The notes below the pieces were generated by a model. The model searched no databases, was not told the DNA's origin, and was given only the letters and a program-made list of their open reading frames with translations. The position numbers and the translations under genes were made by a program. Positions 42,038 through 51,730 of a stretch of 64,000 bases of DNA are shown here, piece by piece; the first letter of the stretch is position 1, and the number at the start of each line of letters is the position of its first letter. Source of the stretch: Pseudomonadales bacterium (GTDB taxonomy: Bacteria; Pseudomonadota; Gammaproteobacteria; Pseudomonadales; Pseudohongiellaceae); NCBI GenBank assembly GCA_022827425.1, contig JAJDSZ010000066.1, positions 1 to 64,000 of the forward strand, written 5' to 3'.

Positions 42038-43335
42038 AGCAGTGGCAGATCCGCCGCGGTATCCACATCCCAGCAAGACGCCAGCAATTGTTGCCGCAAG
42101 CCCAGTTCCCCGGCCTGGGCCAGGGTCTGATCCAGCACGGATTCGCCGCCCCAGTCCACGCCGTCGAACAGGCTTGCCGGGGCCTGGCGCATGCCGATCA
42201 GCACAAAGCCGCCGTCTCTGGCGGGACCAAGCACGAGTTCCGCACCGCCGGCAAGCGCGGCCAGGGCGCCGTCCAGGTAGTCCGCTGTCAACGCCGGACA
42301 ATCGCTGCCGATAATCAGCACGCTTTCCACGCCTTCCGCGGCAAGTTCCGTGGCCGCGGCGTGCCGCATCCGCTCGCCAAGATCGTCGCCTTTCTGCCGG
42401 CGAATGCAACGGACATCGCACAGCCCCAGGAATTCCGGATGCCGCGGATTCGCCGCCGCCCACAGTTGCACCTCGGCCAGCGCCGCCTGCTCCGCGGTGG
42501 CAAAGATCCTGCGCAACATGGCGAGATAGAGGCCCAGGGCGGCATCGGCGCCGATATCGCGGGCCAGCCGGGTCTTGACCTTGCCCGCCTCGGGCGCCCT
42601 GGCGAAAACCAGAATGCGGGCGCCGGGATAGGGGTAGTCTGAACCGGAGTCGTGCAGGGCCGGGTAATACTCCCGGGCCAGACTTTCCGGCGAAACGCCA
42701 AAAAAGTACAGCAGGCGAAGCCGCCACATCCGCAAAATCGTCCGCAGCACTCCCTGGCTTTCCCAGCGGCGCGCCGAACTCAGGGTGGGAAACGGCTGCG
42801 GTTGTGGCCGGGCAAGCCTGCCCAGGCGGCGGCAGATGGCGATGTCTTCCATCAGGGGAATTTCGGGAAAGCCGCCCGCGCGCCGAAACAGCGAAGCCGA
42901 TACGAACATGGCCTGATCGCCGGTGCAGACCCGGCTCAGCCGCGCCCGCAAATTCATCAGGCCGGCAACCAGGCGGAATACGGCCCGCCGCCCCCCGAGC
43001 CGCACCTCGAACCAGCCCCAGCCCGGCTTGCCGTCGGCAAAGGCCGCGGCCAGCACAGCTTCCGCCTGCTCCGGCAAGCCGCTGTCCCCATGCAGGAACA
43101 GCAGCACATCCCCGGCGGCAAACCGGGCGCCGAGATTCATCTGCGGGCCCCGGCCGCGGGGGCCCCGCAACAGCAGCGTACACAAGGGCCTTGCCAATGC
43201 TCGGGTTTCATCGCTGCTGCCGCCGTCAACAACAATGATCTCGTGACCTTTTGCGGCAAGCGGCTGCAGCCGCTCGAGGCAGGCGGCGATTCCTTCCTCT
43301 TCATTCCAGACCGGGATGACGATGCTCAGGCGCAA
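42001..43335 (-). CDS. Fused TIGR04283 glycosyltransferase / TIGR04282 (DUF2064) transferase
   Basis: A 444-residue protein made of two units usually encoded by separate genes. Residues 1-225 are a GT2-type transferase: LSIVIPVWNEEEGIAACLERL, IIVVDGGSSDETRALAR, FLHGDSGLP and CTGDQAMFVSASLFRRAGGFPEIPLMEDI. Residues 235-444 are the DUF2064 unit: ARILVFARAPEAGKVKTRLARDIG, VLIIGSDCPALTADYLDGAL and ARDGGFVLIGMR. Both units recur together as rSAM/selenodomain-associated transferases 2 and 1, acting in unknown glycosylation. The fusion suggests they act on one substrate in sequence. Confidence 0.88.
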   Translation of the reverse strand: MRLSIVIPVWNEEEGIAACLERLQPLAAKGHEIIVVDGGSSDETRALARPLCTLLLRGPRGRGPQMNLGARFAAGDVLLFLHGDSGLPEQAEAVLAAAFADGKPGWGWFEVRLGGRRAVFRLVAGLMNLRARLSRVCTGDQAMFVSASLFRRAGGFPEIPLMEDIAICRRLGRLARPQPQPFPTLSSARRWESQGVLRTILRMWRLRLLYFFGVSPESLAREYYPALHDSGSDYPYPGARILVFARAPEAGKVKTRLARDIGADAALGLYLAMLRRIFATAEQAALAEVQLWAAANPRHPEFLGLCDVRCIRRQKGDDLGERMRHAAATELAAEGVESVLIIGSDCPALTADYLDGALAALAGGAELVLGPARDGGFVLIGMRQAPASLFDGVDWGGESVLDQTLAQAGELGLRQQLLASCWDVDTAADLPLLQDLRPPLSWEP

Positions 43336-43461
43336 GGCGATGTTCCCGCCGGGCCATTCCCCGGCGATTTGTAACTAATTGTGAATTCGTATCCCAAATC
43401 CCCGGTTCAGGCATCCGGAAAGTTAAAATGTTCGTACAGTTCCATGTTCGGTCAAATCCTG

Positions 43462-43491
43462 TTGTATTTCCCGCTCAGGGTATTTTAGTAT
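43462..43491 (+). promoter_or_regulatory. Candidate promoter for the 75-residue gene
   Basis: TTGTAT at 43462-43467 and TAGTAT at 43486-43491 are 18 bases apart, a moderate sigma-70 match, about 70 bases before the GTG start at 43563. It lies in a relatively AT-rich 227-base gap behind the divergent transferase gene. Confidence 0.4.
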
Positions 43492-43562
43492 GCGCCGCCA
43501 AAATTGGCGCCCGCGAAAGGGACATTCAATCCCTGCCCGGCAGGTAGAAACAAGCGAAAGCC

Positions 43563-43790
43563 GTGAACGCAGAAAACTACTACATCGTGGCAACGGCGCC
43601 GAATGATTCTTCCCTGCAAGTGAAAATCTCCGGCCCCTATCTGACCCGGCAGGCCGCCAAGGCCGATCTGGAAGCCGCCATCGGCGAAGCCAGGGGCATC
43701 GATCCCTGCGCCAGCAGTTACCGCTACAGCATTTCCAAGCTTGAAAGCCGCAAACCCGGCGTCATCCAGCACATGGCGTCACATTCCTGA
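43563..43790 (+). CDS. Small hypothetical protein, 75 aa
   Basis: From GTG at 43563. MNAENYYIVATAPNDSSLQV starts with a strand-like stretch, and the middle is TRQAAKADLEAAIGEARGID, probably a helix. No signal peptide, membrane helix or recognised domain is seen. Codon use matches the GC-rich neighbours and a candidate promoter lies upstream, which supports it as a real gene. It overlaps the end of the convergent malonyl-CoA decarboxylase relic by 12 bases. Confidence 0.55.
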   Translation: MNAENYYIVATAPNDSSLQVKISGPYLTRQAAKADLEAAIGEARGIDPCASSYRYSISKLESRKPGVIQHMASHS

Positions 43791-44233
43791 GGCCCAGATC
43801 CTGAGTTGCAGGGCTTTCAGGCGGTCGCTGAACCGCATTTTTCCTTCGCCGATGTATTGCTCGTGGTTGGCTTCGGTCCGTGCCTGGTCGTAAGGAAATT
43901 GCCGAAGGAAATTCGCTTCAGCCCCGGCTGGCAATTGCTGATGCTGTAAAACACCGCCGTGGTGAAATCCGCTTCCGCCCCGGCCTCGTTTTCGAGAATC
44001 TCGCCGATGCCCGCGGGACCCCCCCGGTCGAGGGTTTCCAGTTCCGGGTGCCGGGGCGGCAACTCCAGCAGGTCGGCGCGCATGGCCACCAGGTCATTGG
44101 TGGCGTTGGGGGTCTGGTGCAGGCGCCGCAGCAGGGCGATCAGCCCCCAGAGAAATTCCTGAAACCGGTTCAGCGCCATGTCGGATATGCCCAGCCGCAA
44201 ATACGCCATTCTATCGTGCCCTCCCCCCGCCAT
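43779..44233 (-). pseudogene. Degraded malonyl-CoA decarboxylase remnant
   Basis: Pieces of malonyl-CoA decarboxylase survive in order on the minus strand. They are RLHQTPNATNDLVAMRADLL with PPRHPELETLD from the N-terminal half, a scrap of GPAGIGEILENEAG, then TTAVFYSISNCQPGLKRISF with GNFL from the catalytic domain. In another frame there is a C-terminal piece, YDQARTEANHEQYIGEGKM. The normal protein is about 450 residues; less than 150 remain, so large internal deletions and at least one frameshift have occurred. It sits upstream of the divergent sulfite dehydrogenase gene. Recognition is from remembered family patterns. Confidence 0.75.
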
Positions 44234-44302
44234 TCTCGCGCCATTATCTGCTACTCTCGGCGGAATGCAGTTTCATCTGAGAGCAAAAGTGGAATTCGGA
44301 CG

Positions 44303-45640
44303 ATGAAAAGCGGCAGAAACCGCGCGGCGCGGGGCGCAAGACGGATATCACTGACCGCGGCGCAGCGGCTTGATCCCATTGAAGCCGACCGCCTGCTCTG
44401 GGGCCGGGAATCCGATCCACTTGGCCGGCGGGGCTTTTTGCGCAGGAGCGGGCTGCTGGCGCTCGGCGCCGCCCTCGGCTCGGCAATTCCCCACGCCCGT
44501 TTCCTGCCCGCTGGCCTGATGCCCGCCGCCTTCGCAGCCGACAACGCCCTTTCGGAAATTCCCGGCAAGGAAGGACTCATCATTCTCAACGACCGCCCCT
44601 GGAATGCGGAAACGCCGGCGCATCTGCTCGATGATTCGGTAACCCCCAACCGCCACATGTTCGTGCGCAACAATGGTCTGGCGCCGGAAAACATCGATCC
44701 GGACGCCTGGCGGCTCGAAGTCGCCGGTGAATCCTGCCTGCGACCGGCGAGTTTCCGCATTGCCGAGCTGCGCGAGCGATTTGAAACCGTCAGCCTGCAA
44801 CTGCAACTCGAGTGCGGCGGCAATGGCCGCGGCGAGTTCGTTCCCGCCGCCAGCGGCAATCAATGGACCATCGGTGCCATCGGCTGCCCGGAGTTCACCG
44901 GCGTGCGCCTGCGGGACGTGCTGAATTACTGCGGCATCGGCGCGGACGCGGTGTATGTGGGCTATTTTGGCGCCGACACCCATCTCAGCGGCGATCCGGA
45001 CCTGGACCCGATTTCCCGGGGCGTGCCCATCGCCAAGGCCCTGGAGCGCGAATCCCTGATCGCCTGGCGGATGAACGGCGAGGACCTGCCGCTGCAAAAC
45101 GGCTTTCCCCTGCGCCTGGTCTGCGGCGGCTGGCCGGGTTCGGTTTCCGGCAAGTGGCTGCGGCGGCTTGTGGTGCGCAACCAGGTACACGACGGGGAAA
45201 AGATGGCGCCGCCGTCGTATACCGTGCCGCGCCTGCCCGTGGCCCCCGGCAGCCGGGTGCCGGATGCCGAAATGCGCATTATCGAATCCATGCCGGTGAA
45301 ATCACTGATCACCTTCCCCCGATCGGGCATCAGCATTCGCCAGGGCGAAAGGCTCGACGTGCGGGGCCATGCCTGGGCCGGCGACGACCTGGTGAGTTCG
45401 GTGTTTCTTTCCATCGATTTCGGCGCCACCTGGCTGCCCGCGGCGGTGCAGTCGCCGGCCAATCGCCTGGCCTGGCAGGACTGGTCTTCCTGGGTCCAGT
45501 TCGCCGAGCCGGGCTACTATGAAATATGGGCCCGGGCCATGGACTCTGCGGGACGTTCCCAACCCATGGTGGTTCCCGGCTGGAATCCCCGGGGTTATCT
45601 CAACAACGCCTGCCACCGAATCGCGGTGCAAGTGACCTGA
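44303..45640 (+). CDS. Sulfite dehydrogenase, molybdopterin subunit (SorA/SoxC-like)
   Basis: A 445-residue protein. A Tat signal is present, GRRGFLRRSGLLALGAALG, so it folds with its cofactor before export. The molybdenum-ligand Cys is in LQLECGGNGRGEF. GYFGADTHLSGDPDLDP, then ISRGVPIAKALE and LRLVCGGWPGSVSGKWL complete the sulfite-oxidase domain, and the last 120 residues are the Mo-co dimerisation domain. It oxidises sulfite, probably passing electrons to the haem protein encoded next. The upstream modABC would supply molybdenum. ATG at 44303 with GGA eleven bases before. Confidence 0.9.
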   Translation: MKSGRNRAARGARRISLTAAQRLDPIEADRLLWGRESDPLGRRGFLRRSGLLALGAALGSAIPHARFLPAGLMPAAFAADNALSEIPGKEGLIILNDRPWNAETPAHLLDDSVTPNRHMFVRNNGLAPENIDPDAWRLEVAGESCLRPASFRIAELRERFETVSLQLQLECGGNGRGEFVPAASGNQWTIGAIGCPEFTGVRLRDVLNYCGIGADAVYVGYFGADTHLSGDPDLDPISRGVPIAKALERESLIAWRMNGEDLPLQNGFPLRLVCGGWPGSVSGKWLRRLVVRNQVHDGEKMAPPSYTVPRLPVAPGSRVPDAEMRIIESMPVKSLITFPRSGISIRQGERLDVRGHAWAGDDLVSSVFLSIDFGATWLPAAVQSPANRLAWQDWSSWVQFAEPGYYEIWARAMDSAGRSQPMVVPGWNPRGYLNNACHRIAVQVT

Positions 45641-45651
45641 AGGACGCCGGG

Positions 45652-46020
45652 ATGAAGAGACCACTCCGTCCCGGTCTGGCGCTGGCGCTGTTCGCAATGT
45701 CATGGACCGCCATGCCCCGGGCGCAGGAAGAGACCGATCGGGTCACCGGGCTGGCGCGCGACGGCGATTGGCAGCTCGTCCAGGCAAACTGCACCGAATG
45801 CCATTCCGCCCTGCTGATTACCCAGAATTCCGGCAATCGCGGCGTCTGGCAAAGCCGCCTGACATGGATGATGGAAAGTCAGGGCATGGAGCCGCTGGAA
45901 GCCGGGCTGGAAGTGCGAATTCTCGACTATCTCGAGCAGAATTACGGCCCGAGGCAAAGCGCCCGCAGACCGCCGCTGCCGAGCCATCTGCTGCCTGAAA
46001 ACCCCTACCCTTCGTTGTAG
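45652..46020 (+). CDS. Monohaem cytochrome c, sulfite dehydrogenase partner (SorB-like)
   Basis: A 122-residue protein starting 11 bases after the sulfite dehydrogenase gene. Signal peptide [20 protein letters not shown], then one haem c site, [13 protein letters not shown] (C-x-x-C-H). [16 protein letters not shown] probably contains the distal Met ligand. It would accept electrons from the molybdenum subunit in the periplasm and hand them to the respiratory chain. The pair resembles the SorAB and SoxCD arrangement. Confidence 0.85.
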   Translation: MKRPLRPGLALALFAMSWTAMPRAQEETDRVTGLARDGDWQLVQANCTECHSALLITQNSGNRGVWQSRLTWMMESQGMEPLEAGLEVRILDYLEQNYGPRQSARRPPLPSHLLPENPYPSL

Positions 46021-46115
46021 GCCAGAAATCGGGCGGGCGTTTCCAGTATAATTGCCGCCGCTCGCATGCGCTGCGGGCGTTTGCTAGATTTCAGGCGGGG
46101 ACATTGGGAATCCAT

Positions 46116-47018
46116 ATGGCAACAGAGACAGCCGGTAACCGGTTTCGCCGGGCGCTGGCGGAAAATTCACCCTTGCAGATCGCAGGCGCGATCAACGCCT
46201 ATTGCGCCATGCTCGCCGAATCCGCCGGCCACAAGGCCATCTATCTCTCCGGCGGCGGCGTGGCGGCGGCATCCTGTGGCCTGCCCGACCTCGGCGTAAC
46301 CACGCTCAACGATGTGGTGGTGGATGTGGATCGCATCTGCAACGCCAGCAGCCTGCCCTTGCTGGTGGATATCGACACCGGCTGGGGCGGCGCCTTCAAT
46401 ATCGCCCGGGCCATCCGGGCGCTGGAGCAGGCCGGCGCCGCGGCGGTCCACATCGAGGATCAGGTATCCCAGAAACGCTGCGGCCACCGGCCCAACAAGG
46501 CCATTGTCGGCCGGCGGGAAATGGCGGACCGGATCAAATGCGCCGTAGACGCCCGCCGGGACGACAGCTTTCTGATCATGGCGCGAACCGACGCCCTGGC
46601 GCCGGAAGGACTCGACGCCGCCATTGAACGCGCCATGGCCTGCGTGGAGGCCGGCGCCGACGCTATTTTTCCCGAGGCAGTGACTGAAATCAGCCAGTAC
46701 CGCCGTTTCTCCAAAGCAGTGCCGGCGCCGATACTGGCGAACATTACAGAATTTGGTCAAACACCGCTATTCAGTTGCGAGGAACTGCGGGAGGCGGGAG
46801 TGGCCATGGCGCTGTACCCACTGAGCGCCTTCCGCGCCATGAGTCAAGCGGCTCTTGAGGTGTATCGCAGCATCGTCCGGGACGGCAGCCAGCGCGGGGT
46901 GATCGAGTCCATGCAGACCCGGGAACAATTGTACGAAGTGCTCGGCTATCACGAGTATGAACAGAAACTTGACCGCCTGCTCTCAACAGAGGCCGCCGCG
47001 GGACAGGCAGAAACCTGA
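46116..47018 (+). CDS. prpB: 2-Methylisocitrate lyase
   Basis: A 300-residue protein of the isocitrate lyase superfamily. The active-site motif [17 protein letters not shown] carries the catalytic Cys, and [32 protein letters not shown] binds Mg2+. It splits 2-methylisocitrate into pyruvate and succinate, the last step of the methylcitrate cycle for propionyl-CoA. A TATAAT at 46047-46052 lies upstream without a clear -35. First of prpBCD. Confidence 0.95.
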   Translation: MATETAGNRFRRALAENSPLQIAGAINAYCAMLAESAGHKAIYLSGGGVAAASCGLPDLGVTTLNDVVVDVDRICNASSLPLLVDIDTGWGGAFNIARAIRALEQAGAAAVHIEDQVSQKRCGHRPNKAIVGRREMADRIKCAVDARRDDSFLIMARTDALAPEGLDAAIERAMACVEAGADAIFPEAVTEISQYRRFSKAVPAPILANITEFGQTPLFSCEELREAGVAMALYPLSAFRAMSQAALEVYRSIVRDGSQRGVIESMQTREQLYEVLGYHEYEQKLDRLLSTEAAAGQAET

Positions 47019-47031
47019 CAGGAATCGCAGC

Positions 47032-48156
47032 ATGCCGGGAAAAGCACTTGCGGGGGCGGGATTGCGTGGCCAGGTCGCTGGCAGCACGGCGCTTTGCACC
47101 GTCGGCAAGTCCGGCTCGGGGCTGACCTACCGCGGCCACGACATCGCATTGCTGGCGCAAAAGGCCGGCTTTGAGGAAGTCGCCTGGCTGCTGCTGCGAG
47201 GCAGCCTGCCCGCGAGAGCCGAACTCAACGCCTATGCGGACAAACTCAGGGGGCTGCGGGGCCTTCCAGCGGAACTGCGCGCCGGGCTCGAACTGATTCC
47301 CGCCAGCGCCCATCCCATGGATGTCATGCGCACAGGTTGTTCATTGCTTGGCAATCTGGAAACCGAAACCGGTTTCTCCGGGCAGGAGGACGCCGCCGAC
47401 CGCCTGCTCGCCGTCCTGCCCTCGATCATCTGCTACTGGTATGTCTTCAGCCACCAGGGCCGGCGCATCGAAACCGAACTCGACAGCGACTCCATCGGCG
47501 CCCATTTCCTGCATATGCTGCATGGCGAAGAGCCCAATGAGCTGTGCCGCCAGGTGATGAATGTTTCGCTCATCCTCTACGCGGAACACGAATTCAATGC
47601 CTCCACCTTCACAGCCCGGGTGGTGGCCTCCACCCTGTCCGATTTCCACAGTTGCATCAGCGCCGCCATCGGCGCCCTGCGCGGCCCGCTCCATGGCGGC
47701 GCCAACGAGGCCGCCATGGACATGATCAGCCAGTGGCAAAGCCCCGATGAGGCCGAGCGCGGCATCATGGAAATGCTGGCGCGCAAGGAAAAGATTATGG
47801 GATTCGGCCATGCGGTATACCGGGAATCCGACCCCCGCAACGCCATCATCAAGGGCTGGTCGGAAAAATTGGCGCGGCAGGTGGGCGACGGGCGGGTGTA
47901 TCCGGTTTCGGTGCGTTGCGAGGAAGTCATGTGGCGCGAAAAGAGATTGTTCTGCAACGCCGATTTCTTTCACGCCTCGGCCTATCATTTCATGGGTATC
48001 CCCACCAAACTGTTCACGCCGATCTTCGTCATGTCGCGACTGACCGGCTGGGCCGCCCACATCGCAGAGCAGCGCGCCAACAACCGCATCATCCGGCCGG
48101 CTGCGGAATACACCGGCCCCGCCAAGGCCGAATGGGTCGACATCGACCAGCGTTAA
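47032..48156 (+). CDS. prpC: 2-Methylcitrate synthase
   Basis: A 374-residue citrate-synthase-fold enzyme. [29 protein letters not shown] starts the fold, [17 protein letters not shown] carries one catalytic His, and [20 protein letters not shown] carries the second His, in the usual citrate-synthase signature. It condenses propionyl-CoA with oxaloacetate. The shorter length and position between prpB and prpD separate it from housekeeping citrate synthase. AGGA lies eight bases before the ATG. Confidence 0.94.
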   Translation: MPGKALAGAGLRGQVAGSTALCTVGKSGSGLTYRGHDIALLAQKAGFEEVAWLLLRGSLPARAELNAYADKLRGLRGLPAELRAGLELIPASAHPMDVMRTGCSLLGNLETETGFSGQEDAADRLLAVLPSIICYWYVFSHQGRRIETELDSDSIGAHFLHMLHGEEPNELCRQVMNVSLILYAEHEFNASTFTARVVASTLSDFHSCISAAIGALRGPLHGGANEAAMDMISQWQSPDEAERGIMEMLARKEKIMGFGHAVYRESDPRNAIIKGWSEKLARQVGDGRVYPVSVRCEEVMWREKRLFCNADFFHASAYHFMGIPTKLFTPIFVMSRLTGWAAHIAEQRANNRIIRPAAEYTGPAKAEWVDIDQR

Positions 48157-48196
48157 CACCCGCCGGCATGAACCCCAAGCAAAGGATCATCCCATC

Positions 48197-49645
48197 ATGA
48201 GCGTCAGCGCGGACCGGAACACCCGCCCCGAACCCGACCAGGTGCTGGTCGATATCGCCGACTATGTCTGCGATTACGAAATCGACTCCATTGAAGCCTA
48301 CGACACTGCCCGCAACTGCCTCATGGACAGCCTGGGCTGCGGCCTGCTCGCCCTGCGCTATCCCGAATGCCGCAAGCTGCTGGGGCCGCTGGTGGAAGGC
48401 ACCGTGGTGCCGCATGGCGCCCGGGTGCCCGGAACCCAATTGCGCCTGGACCCCGTAAAGGCCGCCTGGGATATCGGCTGCATCGTCCGCTGGCTCGATT
48501 TCAACGATACCTGGCTGGCGGCGGAATGGGGACATCCATCGGACAATCTCGGCGCCATTCTGGCGCTGGCGGATTTTCTTTCCCAGCGTCGGGTCGCCGC
48601 CGGCGAAGCTCCCCTGATCATGCGCGACGTGCTTGGCGCCATGATAAAGGCCCATGAGGTGCAGGGTGTGTTGGCGCTGGAGAACAGTTACAACCGCGTG
48701 GGTCTTGACCATGTGCTGCTGGTGCGGGTGGCCTCCACCGCGGTGGCGACCTGGCTGCTTGGCGGCTCGAAGTCCCAGGTCATCGACGCCCTGTCCCACG
48801 CCTGGCTCGACGGTTCCAGCCTGCGCACCTATCGCCATGCGCCGAACACCGGGCCGCGCAAGTCCTGGGCCGCCGGCGACGCCACCTCCCGCGCCGTGCG
48901 TCTCGCCGACCTCGTCCTGCGCGGCGAAATCGGCTATCCCAGCGCCCTCAGCGCACCCAACTGGGGTTTTTATGACATCAGCTTCCAGGGCAAGCCTTTC
49001 CGTTTCCCCCGAACCTATGGCAGCTATGTGATGGAAAACATCCTGTTCAAGATTTCCTGGCCCGCGGAATTCCATGCCCAAACCGCAGTGGAGGCGGCGC
49101 TCGAACTGCACCCCGTGGTGAGGGACCGGCTCGGGGAAATCCAGCGCATCGACATGCACACCCACGAATCGGCCCTGCGCATCATCAACAAGGTGGGGCC
49201 ATTGACCAATCCCGCGGACCGGGACCACTGCCTGCAATACATGACCGCCGTGGCCCTTGCCTTCGGCTCGCTCACCGCAGACCACTACGAGGATGCGTTC
49301 CACGCCGCAAACCCGGTCATCGACGAGTTGCGCGACAGGATGGAAATCCACGAAGAGCCCCGCTACAGCAACGAGTATCTTGAACCCGCCAAACGCTCCA
49401 TCGCCAACTCCATCAAGATCTGGTTCCGCGACGGAAGCTGCACCAACCGCATCGAAGTCGAATACCCGGTGGGCCATCGCCGCCGCCGCGAGGAAGGCAT
49501 CCCGCTGCTCGAAGAAAAATTCCGCGCCAACCTCGCCACCAGCTTCCCGGCCCACCGCTGCGAGGAAATCTTCACCCTCTGCAGGAACCGGCAGACCCTG
49601 GAACAAACTCCGGCCCACCAATTCATGTCGATGCTCACTATCTGA
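48197..49645 (+). CDS. prpD: 2-Methylcitrate dehydratase
   Basis: A 482-residue MmgE/PrpD family protein. [34 protein letters not shown] and [25 protein letters not shown] are typical, as is [37 protein letters not shown] with substrate-contacting Arg and Lys. It removes water from 2-methylcitrate to give methylaconitate. Last gene of prpBCD, 40 bases after prpC. No prpF or acnD is seen here, which fits a PrpD that needs only a standard aconitase for the next step. Confidence 0.95.
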   Translation: MSVSADRNTRPEPDQVLVDIADYVCDYEIDSIEAYDTARNCLMDSLGCGLLALRYPECRKLLGPLVEGTVVPHGARVPGTQLRLDPVKAAWDIGCIVRWLDFNDTWLAAEWGHPSDNLGAILALADFLSQRRVAAGEAPLIMRDVLGAMIKAHEVQGVLALENSYNRVGLDHVLLVRVASTAVATWLLGGSKSQVIDALSHAWLDGSSLRTYRHAPNTGPRKSWAAGDATSRAVRLADLVLRGEIGYPSALSAPNWGFYDISFQGKPFRFPRTYGSYVMENILFKISWPAEFHAQTAVEAALELHPVVRDRLGEIQRIDMHTHESALRIINKVGPLTNPADRDHCLQYMTAVALAFGSLTADHYEDAFHAANPVIDELRDRMEIHEEPRYSNEYLEPAKRSIANSIKIWFRDGSCTNRIEVEYPVGHRRRREEGIPLLEEKFRANLATSFPAHRCEEIFTLCRNRQTLEQTPAHQFMSMLTI

Positions 49646-49704
49646 CCTATCCCCCGCCCCGCCCCCATTTTGTGGCAGCAACCAACTCCCAGGGATTCCG
49701 TCGA

Positions 49705-49811
49705 CCGTTTCCGGCAGGCGGAGTGTCGCGGGCGTGCGAGGCAGGATGCCGAGCCCGAAGCCCACAGAGACGTATTCACGGCGTCCGCGGCACACCGTCT
49801 GCCGGAAACGG
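49705..49811. repeat. Long inverted repeat between prpD and hsp20
   Basis: CCGTTTCCGGCAG at 49705-49717 pairs perfectly with CTGCCGGAAACGG at 49799-49811. The inner arms are also partly complementary (GTGTCGCGG near 49722 and CCGCGGCACAC near 49786), so the whole 107 bases can fold into one cruciform or hairpin. It occupies most of the 300-base gap. It may terminate prpBCD or be a solitary dispersed repeat; no second copy is in the window. Confidence 0.7.
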
Positions 49812-49945
49812 CGAGATACTGCCAACGAAAACCTTGAATTCCCAAACGCTGCCCACATAACCCTCCCCAGTGGATGCTCATCATGAGGTCCACCCTGTCG
49901 GCAACGACAGTCCCAACCATATTGCTTGATTGAGAGGATATGATC

Positions 49946-50392
49946 ATGACCCGATTTGATTTTTCGCCCCTGTACCGCACCACCGTCGGTTTCGACCACC
50001 TGTCATCCCTGCTCGATGCGGTGACCCGGAACGACAATGCCGGCTCGGGATACCCGCCCTACAACATCGAATTGCTGGACAAGGACAGCTACCGCATCAC
50101 CATGGCGGTGGCCGGCTTCAGCGAAGCGGATCTCGATGTTCAGGTGGAGTCCGATGAGTTGACCGTCCGCGGCCGCAAGCCCGAGGAAAAGGACGATCGA
50201 AAATTCCTGCACCAGGGCATCGGCGCCCGCAATTTCGAGCGGCGCTTCCGCCTTGCCGATCATGTCCGGGTTCACGACGCCAGGCTTGAAAACGGTCTGC
50301 TGCATATCGAACTCGTCCGGGAAATCCCCGAGGCCATGAAGCCCCGGAACATCCCCATCGGTTCGGGCAGGATGATCGACGCAGGCTCCTAA
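49946..50392 (+). CDS. Small heat-shock protein, Hsp20/IbpA type
   Basis: A 148-residue protein. The N-terminal RFDFSPLYRTTVGFDHLSSLLD is very like IbpA. The alpha-crystallin domain (about residues 35-120) runs from YNIELLDKDSYRITMAVAGF to ENGLLHIELVREIPE, followed by a short tail. It holds unfolded proteins for refolding by DnaK and ClpB. ATG at 49946 has GAGG eight bases upstream and gives the standard N-terminus; an earlier in-frame ATG at 49940 is possible. The last codons and TAA stop come from a repeat A edge (GCAGGCTCCT). Confidence 0.92.
   Translation: MTRFDFSPLYRTTVGFDHLSSLLDAVTRNDNAGSGYPPYNIELLDKDSYRITMAVAGFSEADLDVQVESDELTVRGRKPEEKDDRKFLHQGIGARNFERRFRLADHVRVHDARLENGLLHIELVREIPEAMKPRNIPIGSGRMIDAGS
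50381..50390. repeat. Repeat A edge remnant shared by two convergent stop codons
   Basis: GCAGGCTCCT is the outer end of repeat A in inverted orientation. Its final T plus AA forms the hsp20 TAA stop. On the other strand T|AGGAGCCTGC gives the TAG stop of the DUF1015 gene. Only ten bases of the element are left, so identity rests on the recurrence of the same junction elsewhere. Confidence 0.5.
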
Positions 50393-51663
50393 TCCAGCAC
50401 GTGGCAAAACAGCCCGCTGCGCAGCTTGGGCTCGAACCAGGTGGACTTGGGCGGCATCACGCCGCCCGAGTCCGCCACTGCCAGCAAGGCTTCCATGGAA
50501 GTGGGATAAAACGCAAAGGCCGCGCTCCAGCCGCCGCCGTCCACCCGCCGTTCCAGTTCCTCCAGTCCGCGAATGCCGCCGACAAAATCCACCCGCTCAT
50601 CGGTGCGCTGATCCATGATGCCGAGTATTGGGCCGAACACCCAATCCTGCAGCAGGGCGACATCGAGCCGATCGCTTGCGGTCTTGCCGGCCAATGACGC
50701 CAACACATTCTCCCGCGGCCGCAATCGCAGCCAGCGGCCATCGAGATACAGCGCAAACTCCCGCTCCCGAGCCGGTTTCGCCGCAGCGGCCTCTACCTGG
50801 GCCACCTCGAAATCCCGTTCCATCCCGGAAAGCAATTGTTCCGGGCTATGGCCGTTCAAGTCGCGCACCACCCGGTTGTAATCCAGAATGCGGATCTGCT
50901 CGTGCGGGAAAAGCACCACGAGAAACCAGTCCCGGGGATTGGGACCCTTATCGCCGGGATTGCGCGAACGCCTGTTTTCACGCAGTTTTGCCGCCGCTTC
51001 CGAGCGGTGGTGTCCGTCAGCCACATACAGCGCGGGCAATTCATCGAGAGCCCGCTGGAACTGCCTGACCCGTTCCGCATCCGCAATCACCCACAGGCTG
51101 TGGCGAATGCCGTCATCGGCGGTGAAATCCACCTCGGGTTCCGCGCCGGTGGCCCGGGAGATGAGTTCGTCCAGATTCACCCCCGCGCGATAGGCCGCAA
51201 ACACCGGGCCCACCTGGACCCCGAGCGCGTCCATGTGGGAGACGCGATCCTGAACCTTCGCCGGTCTCGTCAATTCATGTTTTTTCACCAGGCGCTGTTC
51301 ATAGGCGTCCACCGAGGCCACGGCGGCAAGCCCGGTCTGGACATGACCGCCCATGACCTGGCGGTATACGTAAAAGCTCTCGCTGTCGTCCCTGGCCAGA
51401 ATGCCGTCGGCGATGAAGCGGTCGAGGTTTTTCCGGCCCCTGGCATAGACGCTCGGGTCATGGGAATCGATGGCCGGATCGATGTCGATTTCCGGTTTGT
51501 TGATATGCAAAAAACTATGGGGATTGCCCGCGGCCATGGCGGCGGCTTCCGAGCGGCTGAGCACATCATAGGGAGGCGAGGCCACCCGAGCGGCAAGTTC
51601 ACGGGCCGGACGCAATGCCCGGAACGGTCTGGCAAGTTGCATGGCGAAATCCATCAAGCCCAA
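50389..51663 (-). CDS. DUF1015 family protein
   Basis: Up to 424 residues. The N-terminal region ARPFRALRPARELAARVASPPYDVLS and the block NPHSFLHINKPEIDI are diagnostic, as are RPAKVQDRVSHMDALG and YVADGHHRSEAAAKLREN. The last is similar to the ParB/Srx phosphotransfer fold of the archaeal serine kinase SerK, so nucleotide-dependent kinase activity is possible but unproven here. Starts at 51663, 51654 or 51642 are all in frame; the third (MQLARPFRAL) fits relatives best. The TAG stop is a repeat A left-edge junction. Confidence 0.88.
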   Translation of the reverse strand: MGLMDFAMQLARPFRALRPARELAARVASPPYDVLSRSEAAAMAAGNPHSFLHINKPEIDIDPAIDSHDPSVYARGRKNLDRFIADGILARDDSESFYVYRQVMGGHVQTGLAAVASVDAYEQRLVKKHELTRPAKVQDRVSHMDALGVQVGPVFAAYRAGVNLDELISRATGAEPEVDFTADDGIRHSLWVIADAERVRQFQRALDELPALYVADGHHRSEAAAKLRENRRSRNPGDKGPNPRDWFLVVLFPHEQIRILDYNRVVRDLNGHSPEQLLSGMERDFEVAQVEAAAAKPAREREFALYLDGRWLRLRPRENVLASLAGKTASDRLDVALLQDWVFGPILGIMDQRTDERVDFVGGIRGLEELERRVDGGGWSAAFAFYPTSMEALLAVADSGGVMPPKSTWFEPKLRSGLFCHVLD

Positions 51664-51730
51664 TGCGGGGCGCGATTATCGCACTTCGCCCGGGGGTTTG
51701 CGAAAACCGGCTGCGTTACCTGTCGGTGTT

